Assembly (NCBI RefSeq): GCF_039852015.1
Contig: NZ_CP156627.1
Coordinates: 372,001-436,000, forward strand
Direction: 5' to 3'
DNA length: 64,000 nt
DNA from: Robbsia sp. KACC 23696
GTDB taxonomy: Bacteria > Pseudomonadota > Gammaproteobacteria > Burkholderiales > Burkholderiaceae
Position 1 is the stretch's first letter. Every line of letters starts with the position of its first letter. The notes beneath the pieces are model-generated. The model was not told the DNA's origin, did no database searches, and saw nothing but the letters and a program-made list of their open reading frames with translations. The position numbers and the translations under genes are program-made. Below, piece by piece: positions 8,491 to 17,172 of the stretch.

Positions 8491-9369
8491 TCACGCAGCC
8501 TCGAATGCCCGCTCGCGCGAGGTTTGACTCGACCTGAGCGCGCTTGCCAGCGTGCGCAGCACCCCCTTCGCCTGCGCATCGGTCAGGCCCGTGTGCAGGA
8601 CGATGTCGCGCGTTGGCAAAGCGGGCAAGCCCAAGCGCGGGCCCATGTCGACGGTGCCGGGCGGCGCGACTCGCCGTCCTAAAGCGGCCAAAGCCAACCC
8701 CGCGGATACGGCCGCACCGATGGTGTTGACCCCGCCCCCGACAAACACCTCGGTCCACCGGATCCCGGCGGCGTTCAAGGCCTCCACGGCCATCCTGCGA
8801 ACGCTGCAAGGCTCGGGCTGCGTGGCAAGCGGCAACGGTTCGTCGGGACGGTAGGCGAAGTCCGTCGCGCCGATCCAGCCGAAGCGCTGTGTCAAGATCA
8901 CGTCCCCATCCAGACGCCGACTGTCGTGACGCAGCACGATGGCCGCATCCAAGGCACCGGCATCGAACGCTTCCAGTAAGTCGCGCGAGGCGGCAACGCG
9001 CATGTCCAAGGCCACGCCGGGTTCGGCCTGACCCACACGCCGCAGCAATACCGGCAAATCCGCGCCGACGATATGATGGCTAACGCCGATGACCAGCCGC
9101 CGTTTCTTCGGCGCGAAGGCTTCGAGCGCCGCGTGATGCGCCGCCACCAGGTCCCGCGCGCCGCGCAAAAACGCACTGCCGTCACTGGAAAGCCTGACCG
9201 AACGCGGCGTGCGCTCCAGCAACCTTCGCCCCAGTCCCTCCTCCAGTCGCTTTATCTTCACGCTGACAGCCGACTGCGTCATATCGAGCACCTCGGCGGC
9301 GCGCGTAAAACTGTGCAGATCCGCGGTCAGCACAAAGGCCTGCACCGCTTCGATGTCCAAGGTTTTCAT
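8491..9369 (-). CDS. LysR-family transcriptional regulator
   Basis: A 292-residue LysR-type regulator. The N-terminal winged HTH (residues 5-64) reads through SFTRAAEVLDMTQSAVSVKIKRLEEGLGR in pieces typical of the family. Residues 92-280 form the effector-binding domain. It diverges from the truncated DUF4865-like ORF at 9478, and DUF4865 genes are commonly found divergent from a LysR gene. This suggests the regulator has outlived its original target gene. It may still act elsewhere or be in decay. No effector can be assigned. Confidence 0.88.
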   Translation of the reverse strand: MKTLDIEAVQAFVLTADLHSFTRAAEVLDMTQSAVSVKIKRLEEGLGRRLLERTPRSVRLSSDGSAFLRGARDLVAAHHAALEAFAPKKRRLVIGVSHHIVGADLPVLLRRVGQAEPGVALDMRVAASRDLLEAFDAGALDAAIVLRHDSRRLDGDVILTQRFGWIGATDFAYRPDEPLPLATQPEPCSVRRMAVEALNAAGIRWTEVFVGGGVNTIGAAVSAGLALAALGRRVAPPGTVDMGPRLGLPALPTRDIVLHTGLTDAQAKGVLRTLASALRSSQTSRERAFEAA

Positions 9370-9477
9370 CGCTCAGCCATTCAAAAAGCCCATCACTGAA
9401 ATCCGATTCATGCTGTTTCAAGATGATAGCCGACTGGCTATCGTAAGCGCTCCGACCGTTGCTCCAGGAGCCGCAAG

Positions 9478-9636
9478 ATGATCACCGCCCACTATCTCCA
9501 TCGTTTGCCTGCCGACCACGACCCGGATCGCATCCGTCATCGCGCGAAAGCTAGCGGTCCGGCATGGGATGCCACCGCCGAGCTGTATTTCAAGGGTCTG
9601 CTGTCGAACACGCTGCAAGGCGGCGCGGCATCATGA
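9478..9636 (+). pseudogene. Truncated DUF4865-like protein (N-terminal fragment)
   Basis: A 52-codon ORF with a strong ribosome site (AGGAG, 7 bp before the ATG). The first roughly 43 residues match the conserved start of DUF4865 proteins as I know them: LPADHDPDRIR near residues 10-20, then Gly-x-x-x-Asp and YFKGLL. The full family length is about 190 residues. The match stops abruptly, and the remaining codons (SNTLQGGAAS) look unrelated, so a deletion or rearrangement has probably removed the rest. Position divergent from LysR fits the family. The family link is from recall and unverified. Confidence 0.5.
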
Positions 9637-9734
9637 GCCGCTGGGACATTGCCTGCGCACACCTGCTCGCCCTGCTGCTCGTGTTCGGGAGCATCGGCTT
9701 GCTGACCTGCATCGTCGCGCTGATCGCCCGGTGA
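9633..9734 (+). CDS. Candidate 33-residue single-span membrane protein
   Basis: This short ORF starts inside the stop of the DUF4865-like fragment (ATGA overlap). It encodes a 33-residue peptide with one hydrophobic span, about residues 8-31, including LLALLLVFGSIGLL, and a basic C-terminal Arg. The overlap favours translational coupling. It may be a genuine small membrane protein or an accidental product of the deletion that shortened the upstream gene. No family was recognised. Confidence 0.35.
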   Translation: MSRWDIACAHLLALLLVFGSIGLLTCIVALIAR

Positions 9735-9914
9735 TGACGCGGCAGCCGCGTCCAGGAGGCGCGTGTCGTCGTCGCATCGTGTGTACGAGGCGGAAGCCAA
9801 GGAATTTTGGGACAATGCGGGTTTAACCTGCCGCGACGCCGCATGCGGCAAGGTCTCGCCGGAGCACGGCATGCTCGCTCCCGTCATCACCGTTTCCCTT
9901 TTCCCTGCGCCACC

Positions 9915-10520
9915 ATGACTACTGCATCGGCACTTCCCGTCGGCTCGCGCTTCGCACCCGTTGCGCTCGAACACGCCAGCCGTCTCCTCAATCACGGCCC
10001 GACGATCATGGTGACGTCGACGAGCGGCGAGCGCCGCAACGTGATGTCGGCCGCATGGTCGACGCCTGTCGAGTTCGTTCCCCCGCGCCTTGCCGTCGTC
10101 ATCGACAAGAACACCTTTACAAAGTCGTTGATCGACGCATCAGGCAAGTTCGGGATTTGCGTACCGAATGTCGAGGGCGCAAAAATGGCACGTGATGTCG
10201 GTGTCGTATCCGGGCACGACGAAGACAAGTTCGCGACCTACGGCATCGCGTCGCTGGCGGGTCCGGTTCTCGGTGTGCCCGTCATCGAGACGGGCTGCTC
10301 CGCATGGTTGGAATGTCGCTTGATTCCGGAAGCACACAGCGAGGACGCCTATGACACGTGTTTTTGCGAAGTCGTGTCGGCAGCGGCCGATCCGGCCATA
10401 TTTCGAGATGGCCATTGGCAATTCGATGGCAGCCGGCCGACGCTGCACACGATCCATTATCTTGGCGGCGGAAACTTCGTCAGTGTCGGCAATGCATTTT
10501 CGGTCGGTGCGATCGATTGA
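9915..10520 (+). CDS. Flavin reductase-like (FMN-binding split barrel) protein
   Basis: A 201-residue protein of the flavin reductase-like domain family (DIM6/NTAB). The split-barrel core is recognisable from MVTSTSGERRNVMSAAW, where the SAAW-type flavin contact is seen, through PRLAVVIDKNTFTKSLI to the Gly-rich C-terminal GGGNFVSVGNAF. Such proteins reduce FMN with NAD(P)H for a partner oxygenase, or serve as flavoproteins of unknown substrate. No oxygenase gene is adjacent. The frame extends upstream to 9807, but the ATG at 9915 matches the family start. A hairpin follows the stop. Confidence 0.85.
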   Translation: MTTASALPVGSRFAPVALEHASRLLNHGPTIMVTSTSGERRNVMSAAWSTPVEFVPPRLAVVIDKNTFTKSLIDASGKFGICVPNVEGAKMARDVGVVSGHDEDKFATYGIASLAGPVLGVPVIETGCSAWLECRLIPEAHSEDAYDTCFCEVVSAAADPAIFRDGHWQFDGSRPTLHTIHYLGGGNFVSVGNAFSVGAID

Positions 10521-10537
10521 TCGCTTGCACGCTATCG

Positions 10538-10568
10538 CGCGATGCGGCCTTCGGCAGGCCGCATCGCG
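10538..10568. terminator. Hairpin between convergent genes
   Basis: CGCGATGCGGCCT, loop TCGGC, then AGGCCGCATCGCG: perfect 13-bp arms between the flavin reductase stop and the chemoreceptor stop. No long T-run follows on either strand, so termination efficiency is uncertain. Confidence 0.6.
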
Positions 10569-10576
10569 TGCCGCGC

Positions 10577-12142
10577 TTAACGGCTCAGACGGAATGCGGC
10601 TACAGCCGACACCATGTCCTCGACCTGGGATTCCAGCGAACTGGTGGCTGCCGATGCTTCCTCCACCAAAGCCGCATTTTGCTGCGTGACCTGATCCATC
10701 TGGCTGACCGCCTGCTCGACCTGCGAAATGCCGTCGCTCTGCTCGAACGTAGCCGCCGATATTTCGGCCATCAAGGTCGCCAGGGAATCGACACTGCCGA
10801 CCACTTCGTTGATCGTCGAACCAGCCTGCGTGACCAAGCGGTTGCCGTGCGTCACATCGGCTACCGACGACTCGATCAATCCCTTGATCTCCTTGGCCGC
10901 ACCGGCACTGCGTTGCGCAAGACTGCGCACTTCCGCCGCGACCACCGCGAAGCCCTTGCCCTGATCGCCGGCACGCGCCGCTTCCACGGCCGCATTCAAG
11001 GCCAAGATATTGGTCTGAAAGGCGATGCCGTCGATCAAGCCGGTGATGTCGGCAATCTTGCGAGAACTGGCGGAAATTACGTCCATCGTGCGCATCACGT
11101 CGCCGATCACCTCGCCCCCGCGCTTCGCCACCGACGCCGCCGAATTGGCCAGCTCGTTCGCCTCACGCGCGTGGTCGGCATTGCGTTTCACCGTCGAGGT
11201 CAGCTCCTTCATACTGGAGGCCGTTTCGCCTAACGATGCCGACTGTTGCTCCGTGCGCGCCGACAAATCGAGATTACCGGCCGCGATTTCGCGGGTGCCG
11301 GTGTTGATCGCTTCGCATCGGCTGCGGACCACCGACACGGTCTCGGCAAGGCCGCCTTGCATTCGACGCATCGCATCGAACAGCAGCCCTATCTCGTTAT
11401 TGCTGCGATAGGTCGCCGTCGCGGTGAGATCATTCGCCGCGATGCGATCGAGCAAGGCGCTGGCGTCTTGCAAAGGTCCGATCACCCAGCGCCGCAGCGT
11501 CAGATGAGTCGCCAACAGTAAGCTCAGCGATAAAACGATCCCCAAAGCGACCAAGGCGATCACACGGGAATATTGCCGGGCACCGGCTTCGCTGGCCGCC
11601 TGCATCACGGCGCTGGCCTGCGCCTGAAAGGCCTCGAGATTAGCGGTGTAGCGCTGCCCCGCTACGGTGATTTTCTCGTCGTTGATCTTGACATAGGCGT
11701 CCGTGTCCCCCGCGCGCAGCGCATCGCGCGCGGACTCCAGCAATGTTGCCAGGGCAGTCGATGTCTCCGCGGTCGAGCGGGCAAGCGTCGGCTCGATCCC
11801 CTCGACAATGGGCGCATCATGCAAGGCGCTGGTTTCCTTGGCTGCCTTGTCCAGCGTGGTCTGCGCGGATTTCAACGCATTATCACGCGCCGCGTTGTCG
11901 CCGCGCTCCTTCAGCGCCGAGTAGCCGCGCGTCAGCGCGGCGCGTGTCCGCGTGCTGTCCTTGTACCCATCGTTGACCAACACGACTTGTCTTGCAACTT
12001 CAGCCAAGGTGCTATTGGTGCGGTTAGCGCCTCCCAGCGATAAGACGCCGACGGCGCCTCCCAGCAGGATCATGACCGCAAACACCACCAGCACCGCCAA
12101 CAATCCCGAACGCACTGTGATGCCGCGCTTCGACTGCTGCAT
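10577..12142 (-). CDS. Methyl-accepting chemotaxis protein (four-helix-bundle sensor)
   Basis: A 521-residue chemoreceptor in the inner membrane. TM1 is at about residues 13-37. A mostly helical periplasmic domain (38-190) of four-helix-bundle type follows, then TM2 (192-212), HAMP (213-265) and the cytoplasmic signalling hairpin. The hairpin tip [18 protein letters not shown] continues into GKGFAVVAAEVRSLAQRS. The C-terminus lacks a CheR-tethering pentapeptide. A good ribosome site (GGCGGAGGAAACT) precedes the ATG. The ligand is unknown; repellents or amino/organic acids are typical for this class. It is one of three chemoreceptors in the window sharing the same signalling class. Confidence 0.95.
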   Translation of the reverse strand: MQQSKRGITVRSGLLAVLVVFAVMILLGGAVGVLSLGGANRTNSTLAEVARQVVLVNDGYKDSTRTRAALTRGYSALKERGDNAARDNALKSAQTTLDKAAKETSALHDAPIVEGIEPTLARSTAETSTALATLLESARDALRAGDTDAYVKINDEKITVAGQRYTANLEAFQAQASAVMQAASEAGARQYSRVIALVALGIVLSLSLLLATHLTLRRWVIGPLQDASALLDRIAANDLTATATYRSNNEIGLLFDAMRRMQGGLAETVSVVRSRCEAINTGTREIAAGNLDLSARTEQQSASLGETASSMKELTSTVKRNADHAREANELANSAASVAKRGGEVIGDVMRTMDVISASSRKIADITGLIDGIAFQTNILALNAAVEAARAGDQGKGFAVVAAEVRSLAQRSAGAAKEIKGLIESSVADVTHGNRLVTQAGSTINEVVGSVDSLATLMAEISAATFEQSDGISQVEQAVSQMDQVTQQNAALVEEASAATSSLESQVEDMVSAVAAFRLSR

Positions 12143-12468
12143 AGTTTCCTCCGCCCTTATTATTTATCTTTCGAACAAGCGAACCCGACCGGCTATCTCG
12201 AATGGCATGGCAGCGCGCCCAGACACTGCCATAAAACGGAGCCGTTCAAACGGGTATACGGAGAAGAGAAGCGGTTTCTTCAGCGCTGTTACAAAGTAAA
12301 CCTAATCATTCCAAAAATCGCCTATCCAAATGCGCTTATTGGTTTTCCTACTGTTTTAAAGCGCTATATTTTCGAGATAGCGCCATACGGGTTTTCCCTT
12401 TTTGGTATCGGATAGCGCCGAGATTTGTTTTCCCTAGTCATTCGAGACGTAGTGCGCGTGCCGCCTTG
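12143..12468. other. Intergenic region between chemoreceptor and dehydratase
   Basis: The 326 bp holds the chemoreceptor's 5' region and the dehydratase's 3' region. It contains GCGCTAT / ATAGCGC inverted copies at 12361-12367 and 12377-12383, and a further GATAGCGCC at 12411-12419. No gene is seen. Confidence 0.6.
12361..12383 (-). terminator. Weak terminator-like hairpin after the dehydratase
   Basis: On the minus strand GCGCTAT, a 9-base loop and ATAGCGC are followed by TTTAAAA. This lies about 85 bp beyond the dehydratase stop. The T-run is short, so the call is tentative. Confidence 0.4.
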
Positions 12469-13635
12469 TCAGCCTCGTCGCCCTATTTCCACCTGCTCGA
12501 CGGTCCAGCCCGGGACCCGTTCACTAAGGGACAGACCGAGACCCGGCCGATTCGGCACCAGCATGCGTCCGGCACGCGTCTCGAGTCGTTCATTGAAGAG
12601 CGGTTCGAGCCATTCGAAGTGTTCGACCCAGGGTTCCGTGGGATAGCACGCCGCCAGATGGACGTGCAGCTCCATCGCAAAATGCGGCGCCAACATAATG
12701 CCGGCCTCCTCCGCCAGCGCGGCGACTTTCAAGAAAGGCGTGATGCCACCCACCCGCGGTCCATCGGGCATCAGGAAATCCGCCCCGCGCGCGCGAATGA
12801 ATGCCCGGTGCTCCGCCACGCTGGTCAACATCTCGCCGGTCGCGATCGGCGTATCGAAGCTTGCAGCAAGCGCCGCGTGGCCTTCGGCGTCGTAGCAATC
12901 GAGCGGCTCCTCGATCCATATCAAGTCCAACGGCTCGAATGTACGGCACATCCGCTGCGCGGTCGGGCGATCCCACTGCTGATTGGCATCCACCATCAAC
13001 GGGAAACTGTCGCCCAGATGGCGACGCGCCGTACTGACACGCTCGACATCCAAGGCAGAATCCGGTTGCCCGACCTTCAACTTGATGCCACCGATACCCT
13101 TCTCACGCGAGATATCGATATTTTTGAGCACCTGACCCAACGGGGTATGCAGGAAGCCACCCGAGGTGTTGTAGCAACGCACGCTATCCCGTCGCGCACC
13201 GAGCAATTTCGACAGGGACAAATTCGCACGACGCGCCTTGATATCCCATAAAGCAACGTCGAAGGCCCCGATCGCCTGCACCGCCAGGCCGCTACGCCCC
13301 ACCGACGCGCCCGCCCAGCACAGCGAATCCCATAATCGCGCGATATCGCTCGGATCCTCGCCGATCAGCACCGGGGCGATCTCCTTGGCGTGTGCGAACT
13401 GCCCCGGCCCCCCTCCCCGTTTCGAATAGCTGAAGCCCAGGCCGCGATGGCCATCGGCGGTCTCGATCTCGGCGAACAACATCGCGATCTCGGTCATCGG
13501 CTTTTGTCGTCCGGTCAGCACCTTCGCGTCGCTAATCGGATTTGCAAGCGGCAAACGCACCGACGACAGCTTGATCCACGCGATCTTGTCATTGGAAGGC
13601 ATTGCGGCCTGGGCAGGGTTTGCAGGGGAATGCAT
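12469..13635 (-). CDS. Enolase-superfamily sugar-acid dehydratase (L-talarate/galactarate type)
   Basis: A 388-residue mandelate-racemase-type enzyme. It probably dehydrates a hexarate such as galactarate or L-talarate to a keto-deoxy acid. The barrel shows the KxK motif (Lys185, Lys187 in GIKLKVG), metal ligands Asp216 (VDANQQW), Glu242 (IEEP) and Glu268 (TGEML), and the Asp291/His318 base pair (PDGPRVGG, APHFAMELH). The C-terminal ACYPTEPWVEHFEWLEPLFNE segment resembles TalrD/GalrD proteins. The frame extends further upstream, but GAGGAG eight bases before ATG 13635 decides the start. It diverges from a LacI regulator and shares an operator-like palindrome with the MHS transporter. Specificity within the family is inferred. 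Confidence 0.82.
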   Translation of the reverse strand: MHSPANPAQAAMPSNDKIAWIKLSSVRLPLANPISDAKVLTGRQKPMTEIAMLFAEIETADGHRGLGFSYSKRGGGPGQFAHAKEIAPVLIGEDPSDIARLWDSLCWAGASVGRSGLAVQAIGAFDVALWDIKARRANLSLSKLLGARRDSVRCYNTSGGFLHTPLGQVLKNIDISREKGIGGIKLKVGQPDSALDVERVSTARRHLGDSFPLMVDANQQWDRPTAQRMCRTFEPLDLIWIEEPLDCYDAEGHAALAASFDTPIATGEMLTSVAEHRAFIRARGADFLMPDGPRVGGITPFLKVAALAEEAGIMLAPHFAMELHVHLAACYPTEPWVEHFEWLEPLFNERLETRAGRMLVPNRPGLGLSLSERVPGWTVEQVEIGRRG

Positions 13636-13691
13636 AGGTTCGTCTCCTCGAGGTGCGCGGCACAGTGCGTAAGACCCACCGGCAATGGCCA

Positions 13692-13709
13692 AATGATTGC
13701 GCAACCATT
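13692..13709. promoter_or_regulatory. LacI-type operator candidate, copy 1
   Basis: AATGATTGCGCAACCATT is an 18-bp palindrome with a central CG and one mismatched pair. It lies between the divergent dehydratase and LacI genes. A nearly identical site precedes the MHS transporter gene. Confidence 0.7.
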
Positions 13710-13851
13710 CGGTCGCTGTCCAGCATTCGCTGACTGGGGTTTTCCCGAGCGAGGCGTGGCGCAGTGCGCCAATTCGGCAAAGGCTCCGCATACAATGGCG
13801 CGTGCACGCCAGGAAGGCGCGCCGGCATTCGACGGAAGAGACAGCAACGAG

Positions 13852-15009
13852 ATGGCACCAAAAGAGCTGAAAACCCCGCGCGGGACAGGTAAAGCACGGC
13901 AGGCAAAACGCGGCGACGCCCTCACCGTCGCCAGTGCGCCGACGCCGAGCGCGACGTCTATGCCGATGCTGGCCGCCACCGAGAGCGGCGAGCAAGTCAC
14001 GCTGATCGACGTGGCGCGCGTGGCGGGTGTCGCGCCGATGACGGTGTCCCGCGCCTTGAATCGGCCAGAGCTTGTTCGCGATGCGACACAGCAGAAGGTG
14101 CTTGCGGCCGTCCGCGCCACCGGCTATGTGCCGAACCTTCTCGCCGGCAGTCTGGCGAGCAACCGCAGCCGCCTAGTCGCGGTGCTCTTGCCGACGATCG
14201 CCAGTGCAGTTTTTGCAGACACCGTTCAGGCGCTGATCGCACGACTGCACGCGGCCAATTATCAGACCTTGCTGGGATTGACCGAGTATGCGGCGCACCG
14301 CGAGGAAGCCTTGCTCGAGGCTATTCTGGGACGGCGTCCGGACGGCGTTGTACTCGCGGGTACGGATCACACCGCGCTGACGATTGCCCGCCTGAAACAG
14401 GCCCGTATTCCAGTAGTCGAAATGTGGGATCTGAACGCGAACCCGATCGATACGATCATCGGTTTCTCGCACGAAGCAGTGGGCATCGCCGTCGCTCGGC
14501 ACTTGTTTCAAAAAGGCTATCGTCGCTTCGGCATCGTCTCCGTCGACGATCCGCGTGGCTTGCGACGTAGCCGCAGTGCGATGGCCGAACTCCAAAGCCT
14601 GGCCAGCGACCACGTGGCGATGGAGATCCTGGCCGCACCGGCGACGATGGGGTTGGGGCGGGAGGGTTTGCGTCGCTTGTTGGACCGCGGAAACTACGAC
14701 GCGGTGCTGTGCAGTTCCGATACCCTCGCGGCGGGCGTGCTGGCCGAAGCAGCAAGCCGAGGCATCGCCGTTCCGGTACATTTGGGTGTCATGGGGTTCG
14801 GCGACCTGAGCGCCGCCGCGCATCTATATCCGTCCCTGTCGACGGTACGCGTGGATGGCCGCGGCATTGGCGAGCGCGTGGCCACCACGCTGCTGCACCG
14901 TTTCGGCGTTCTTCCCGCGCCGGCCGATTGCGCCCCCGCCGACGACCATCGCAACACGATCGATACCGGCTTCGACATCATCGACCGCGATAGCACCCGC
15001 GTCCTGTAA
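13852..15009 (+). CDS. LacI-family transcriptional regulator
   Basis: A 385-residue LacI/GalR repressor. The HTH begins at TLIDVARVAGVAPMTVSRAL (about residues 49-68) and is followed by the hinge region LAGSLASNRSRLVAVLLP. The periplasmic-binding-protein-like effector domain follows, ending with the family pattern VMGFGDLSAAAHLYPSLSTV. The HTH is preceded by an unusual 48-residue basic/Ala-rich extension. ATG 13852 (GGAAGAG upstream) is preferred; ATG 13795 lies within a TACAAT that looks like a -10 box. It is divergent from the sugar-acid dehydratase and 190 bp upstream of the MHS transporter, so it is probably their repressor. Confidence 0.9.
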   Translation: MAPKELKTPRGTGKARQAKRGDALTVASAPTPSATSMPMLAATESGEQVTLIDVARVAGVAPMTVSRALNRPELVRDATQQKVLAAVRATGYVPNLLAGSLASNRSRLVAVLLPTIASAVFADTVQALIARLHAANYQTLLGLTEYAAHREEALLEAILGRRPDGVVLAGTDHTALTIARLKQARIPVVEMWDLNANPIDTIIGFSHEAVGIAVARHLFQKGYRRFGIVSVDDPRGLRRSRSAMAELQSLASDHVAMEILAAPATMGLGREGLRRLLDRGNYDAVLCSSDTLAAGVLAEAASRGIAVPVHLGVMGFGDLSAAAHLYPSLSTVRVDGRGIGERVATTLLHRFGVLPAPADCAPADDHRNTIDTGFDIIDRDSTRVL

Positions 15010-15115
15010 CGCGTCCCCCGCGACGCCGTCAAAATCTCGAAATAACCCTGATTCGCAGCGTGTTTTATACACGCGCGATGCCGCGCGCGCGTGTAAACCC
15101 GACTATCTCGCAAAG

Positions 15116-15133
15116 AAAGATTGCGCAATCATT
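15116..15133. promoter_or_regulatory. LacI-type operator candidate, copy 2
   Basis: AAAGATTGCGCAATCATT, with a perfect 12-bp core GATTGCGCAATC, lies 68 bp before the MHS transporter start. It matches the site at 13692-13709 at 16 of 18 positions. Confidence 0.7.
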
Positions 15134-15200
15134 TTCGCATCGTCAGGCAGCGACGCTTGCAGGCCTGCACCGCCGTATCAAAAAAAGCAGGAGACACGTC

Positions 15201-16565
15201 ATGCTGAAGGATTCCGTCTATGTCGATCCACGGCGAGGGCCCGCAAAGTCGAGCACGAGCGACAATGCCGATGCACGCCCCCCCGCCTCCGCCGAGACGT
15301 TTTCGATACGTCCGATCCTGCAGGTCGTCGCGGGCAATGCGCTCGAGATCTACGACTTCATGATCTACGGGTATTACGCCCGCTATATCGCACAAACGTA
15401 CTTCCCCAGCGACAACGAATACTTGTCCCTCATGATGTCGCTGATGACCTTCGCCTTCGGTTTCCTGGCACGCCCGGTGGGTGCGATCGTGCTGGGCTCC
15501 TACACGGACAAGCATGGCCGCCGTAAGGGCCTGATTCTGGCGTTGTCGCTGATGTCGGTCGGCATCATCTCGGTGGCGATGACACCGTCATACGCCAGCA
15601 TCGGCGTGGCCGCGCCGATCATCGTGCTCTGCGGCCGCCTGTTGCAGGGCTTTTCCGCCGGCGCGGAGCTGGGCGGCGTGGTCGTGTATCTGGCGGAAAT
15701 CGCACAGCCCGGCAAGCGCGCCTTATTCACCTGCTGGCAAGCGGGTAGTCAGCAAGTATCGGTCATGGTGGCATCGCTGGCCGGCCTCGTCCTGCTTTTC
15801 TCGCTCTCGCCGACGGATTTGCACGCCTGGGGCTGGCGTATTCCGCTGCTGATCGGCTGCGCCGTCATCCCGGTGATGTTCTGGTTGCGCTCGAGCCTTT
15901 CCGAGACAGCCGTGTTCGCGGCGAAGAAACGGACGCCCACTATGCGAGAGATCTGCGCAAGCATGACGGGCGGCTGGCGCATCATTCTCCGCTGCATGGG
16001 CATGTCGGCATTGGCCACGGTCATGTCGCAGATCATCACCACCTACGCGCCCACCTTCATCAAAAGCCTGAATCTGGGAGAAGCCGCCGGTTTCGTCATC
16101 CTGTTCTTCGGCGGCCTGACGGTGCTGATCGGTCTGCCATTGATGGCACTGATCGCCGACCGGGTCAATCGCCGGACGATGCTGATCTGCGTCACCTTGC
16201 TGGCAGCCGCCACCGCGTATCCCGGCATGGCCTGGCTGGCAGCCGGACCGACCTTGTTGAAATTCGCCGTCGTCGAAATCTGGTTCTCGATGCTGTACGC
16301 GGCATATAGTGCAGTGCAAGTGGCCGCGATGGTCGAATTGGTGCCCCCAGGCGCGCGGACCGCCGGTTATGCGTTCTCGCAAGCCATCGCAGCCGCCATC
16401 CTCGGAGGTTTCACCCCGGCGATCGCGGCGTGGCTGTCCCACCAATTCCACAGCAACGCCATGGTCGGCGTATGGCTGGCGGCCAATGCCGTCCTCAGCC
16501 TCGTCGCCGCGCTGTCGCTGGACAAGAAGGGAACCGCCGAGCGACAACGGGCCATGCTGCACTGA
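15201..16565 (+). CDS. MHS-family major facilitator (organic/sugar-acid:H+ symporter)
   Basis: A 454-residue inner-membrane transporter with about 12 hydrophobic segments. The MHS signature is visible early (GNALEIYDFMIYG, then FLARPVGAIVLGSYTDKHGRRKG), and RLLQGFSAGAELGG marks the second conserved loop. Members take up citrate, tricarballylate, shikimate and similar acids with protons. AGGAGA sits 6-11 bases before ATG 15201, which decides the start over longer readings. It follows the LacI gene and shares an operator palindrome with the dehydratase promoter, so it probably imports the sugar acid used by that enzyme. Confidence 0.9.
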   Translation: MLKDSVYVDPRRGPAKSSTSDNADARPPASAETFSIRPILQVVAGNALEIYDFMIYGYYARYIAQTYFPSDNEYLSLMMSLMTFAFGFLARPVGAIVLGSYTDKHGRRKGLILALSLMSVGIISVAMTPSYASIGVAAPIIVLCGRLLQGFSAGAELGGVVVYLAEIAQPGKRALFTCWQAGSQQVSVMVASLAGLVLLFSLSPTDLHAWGWRIPLLIGCAVIPVMFWLRSSLSETAVFAAKKRTPTMREICASMTGGWRIILRCMGMSALATVMSQIITTYAPTFIKSLNLGEAAGFVILFFGGLTVLIGLPLMALIADRVNRRTMLICVTLLAAATAYPGMAWLAAGPTLLKFAVVEIWFSMLYAAYSAVQVAAMVELVPPGARTAGYAFSQAIAAAILGGFTPAIAAWLSHQFHSNAMVGVWLAANAVLSLVAALSLDKKGTAERQRAMLH

Positions 16566-16800
16566 AAAAAGAGACAACGTCGTTATCGACCGTCGGTCGT
16601 ATCGTGTATCGCGTGCCGTGTATCGAAAAAGCTTTCGAATCGGCATTGGCTCGCTGCCGGGCGCGTGCGACCCGGATGCAGCGTTTAACGCCTCGGCGCT
16701 ACAATGCGGGTCTATGTTCAAGGTCCTGTCCGCCAGATACACGCACTGGCTCGGGGGACATGGCCGATTCAATGCACATTACGCGATCGAGACTTTTGAT

Positions 16801-17172
16801 ATGCAACGTTTTCGCAGCTCCCTGACATCCGCCGCTTTATTCCTCTCGCTGATGGGCAGCGCTTCGCTGGCATTTGCCCATGCGCATCCCAAAACGATGA
16901 CCCCTGCGAAAGACGCCGTCGTCGATGCCGCGCCCGCCGATGTCGCCATCACCTACACCGAAGGACTGACCGCGCGCTTCAGCAAGATCGACGTCACCGA
17001 TCACGCGGGACAGCCCGTTGCCGCCGGGCCATCGACGGTCGATCCGAAGGACAGTACCCGCATGTCCGTTCCGCTGAAACCGCTGCAGCCGGGGGCCTAC
17101 ACCGTTCATTGGGTGGCCGTTGCCGATGACGGGCATCGGACGCAAGGCGACTACGGCTTCACCGTCAAATAG
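16801..17172 (+). CDS. copC: CopC-family periplasmic copper-binding protein
   Basis: A 123-residue secreted protein with a signal peptide (residues 1-26, cleavage after AFA). The mature N-terminus is then His27-Ala-His29-Pro, the classic Cu(II) amino-terminal site of CopC. The beta-sandwich ends with VADDGHRTQGDYGF, which supplies Asp and His112 for the metal site. CopC normally accompanies CopD, a membrane copper importer, but no copD follows here, so it may act alone as a periplasmic chaperone. A TACAAT -10-like box lies at 16700. The methionine-rich Cu(I) loop of CopC from Pseudomonas is not apparent. Confidence 0.9.
   Translation: MQRFRSSLTSAALFLSLMGSASLAFAHAHPKTMTPAKDAVVDAAPADVAITYTEGLTARFSKIDVTDHAGQPVAAGPSTVDPKDSTRMSVPLKPLQPGAYTVHWVAVADDGHRTQGDYGFTVK

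Noticed and set aside
10358-11233. A 291-codon plus-strand frame overlapping the flavin reductase and chemoreceptor genes
   Set aside because: It crosses the intergenic hairpin and is antisense to the conserved signalling domain of the chemoreceptor.
15067-15096. Hairpin of ACACGCGCG / CGCGCGTGT between LacI and transporter genes as terminator
   Set aside because: No T-run follows, and the low-complexity CG repeats make chance pairing likely.
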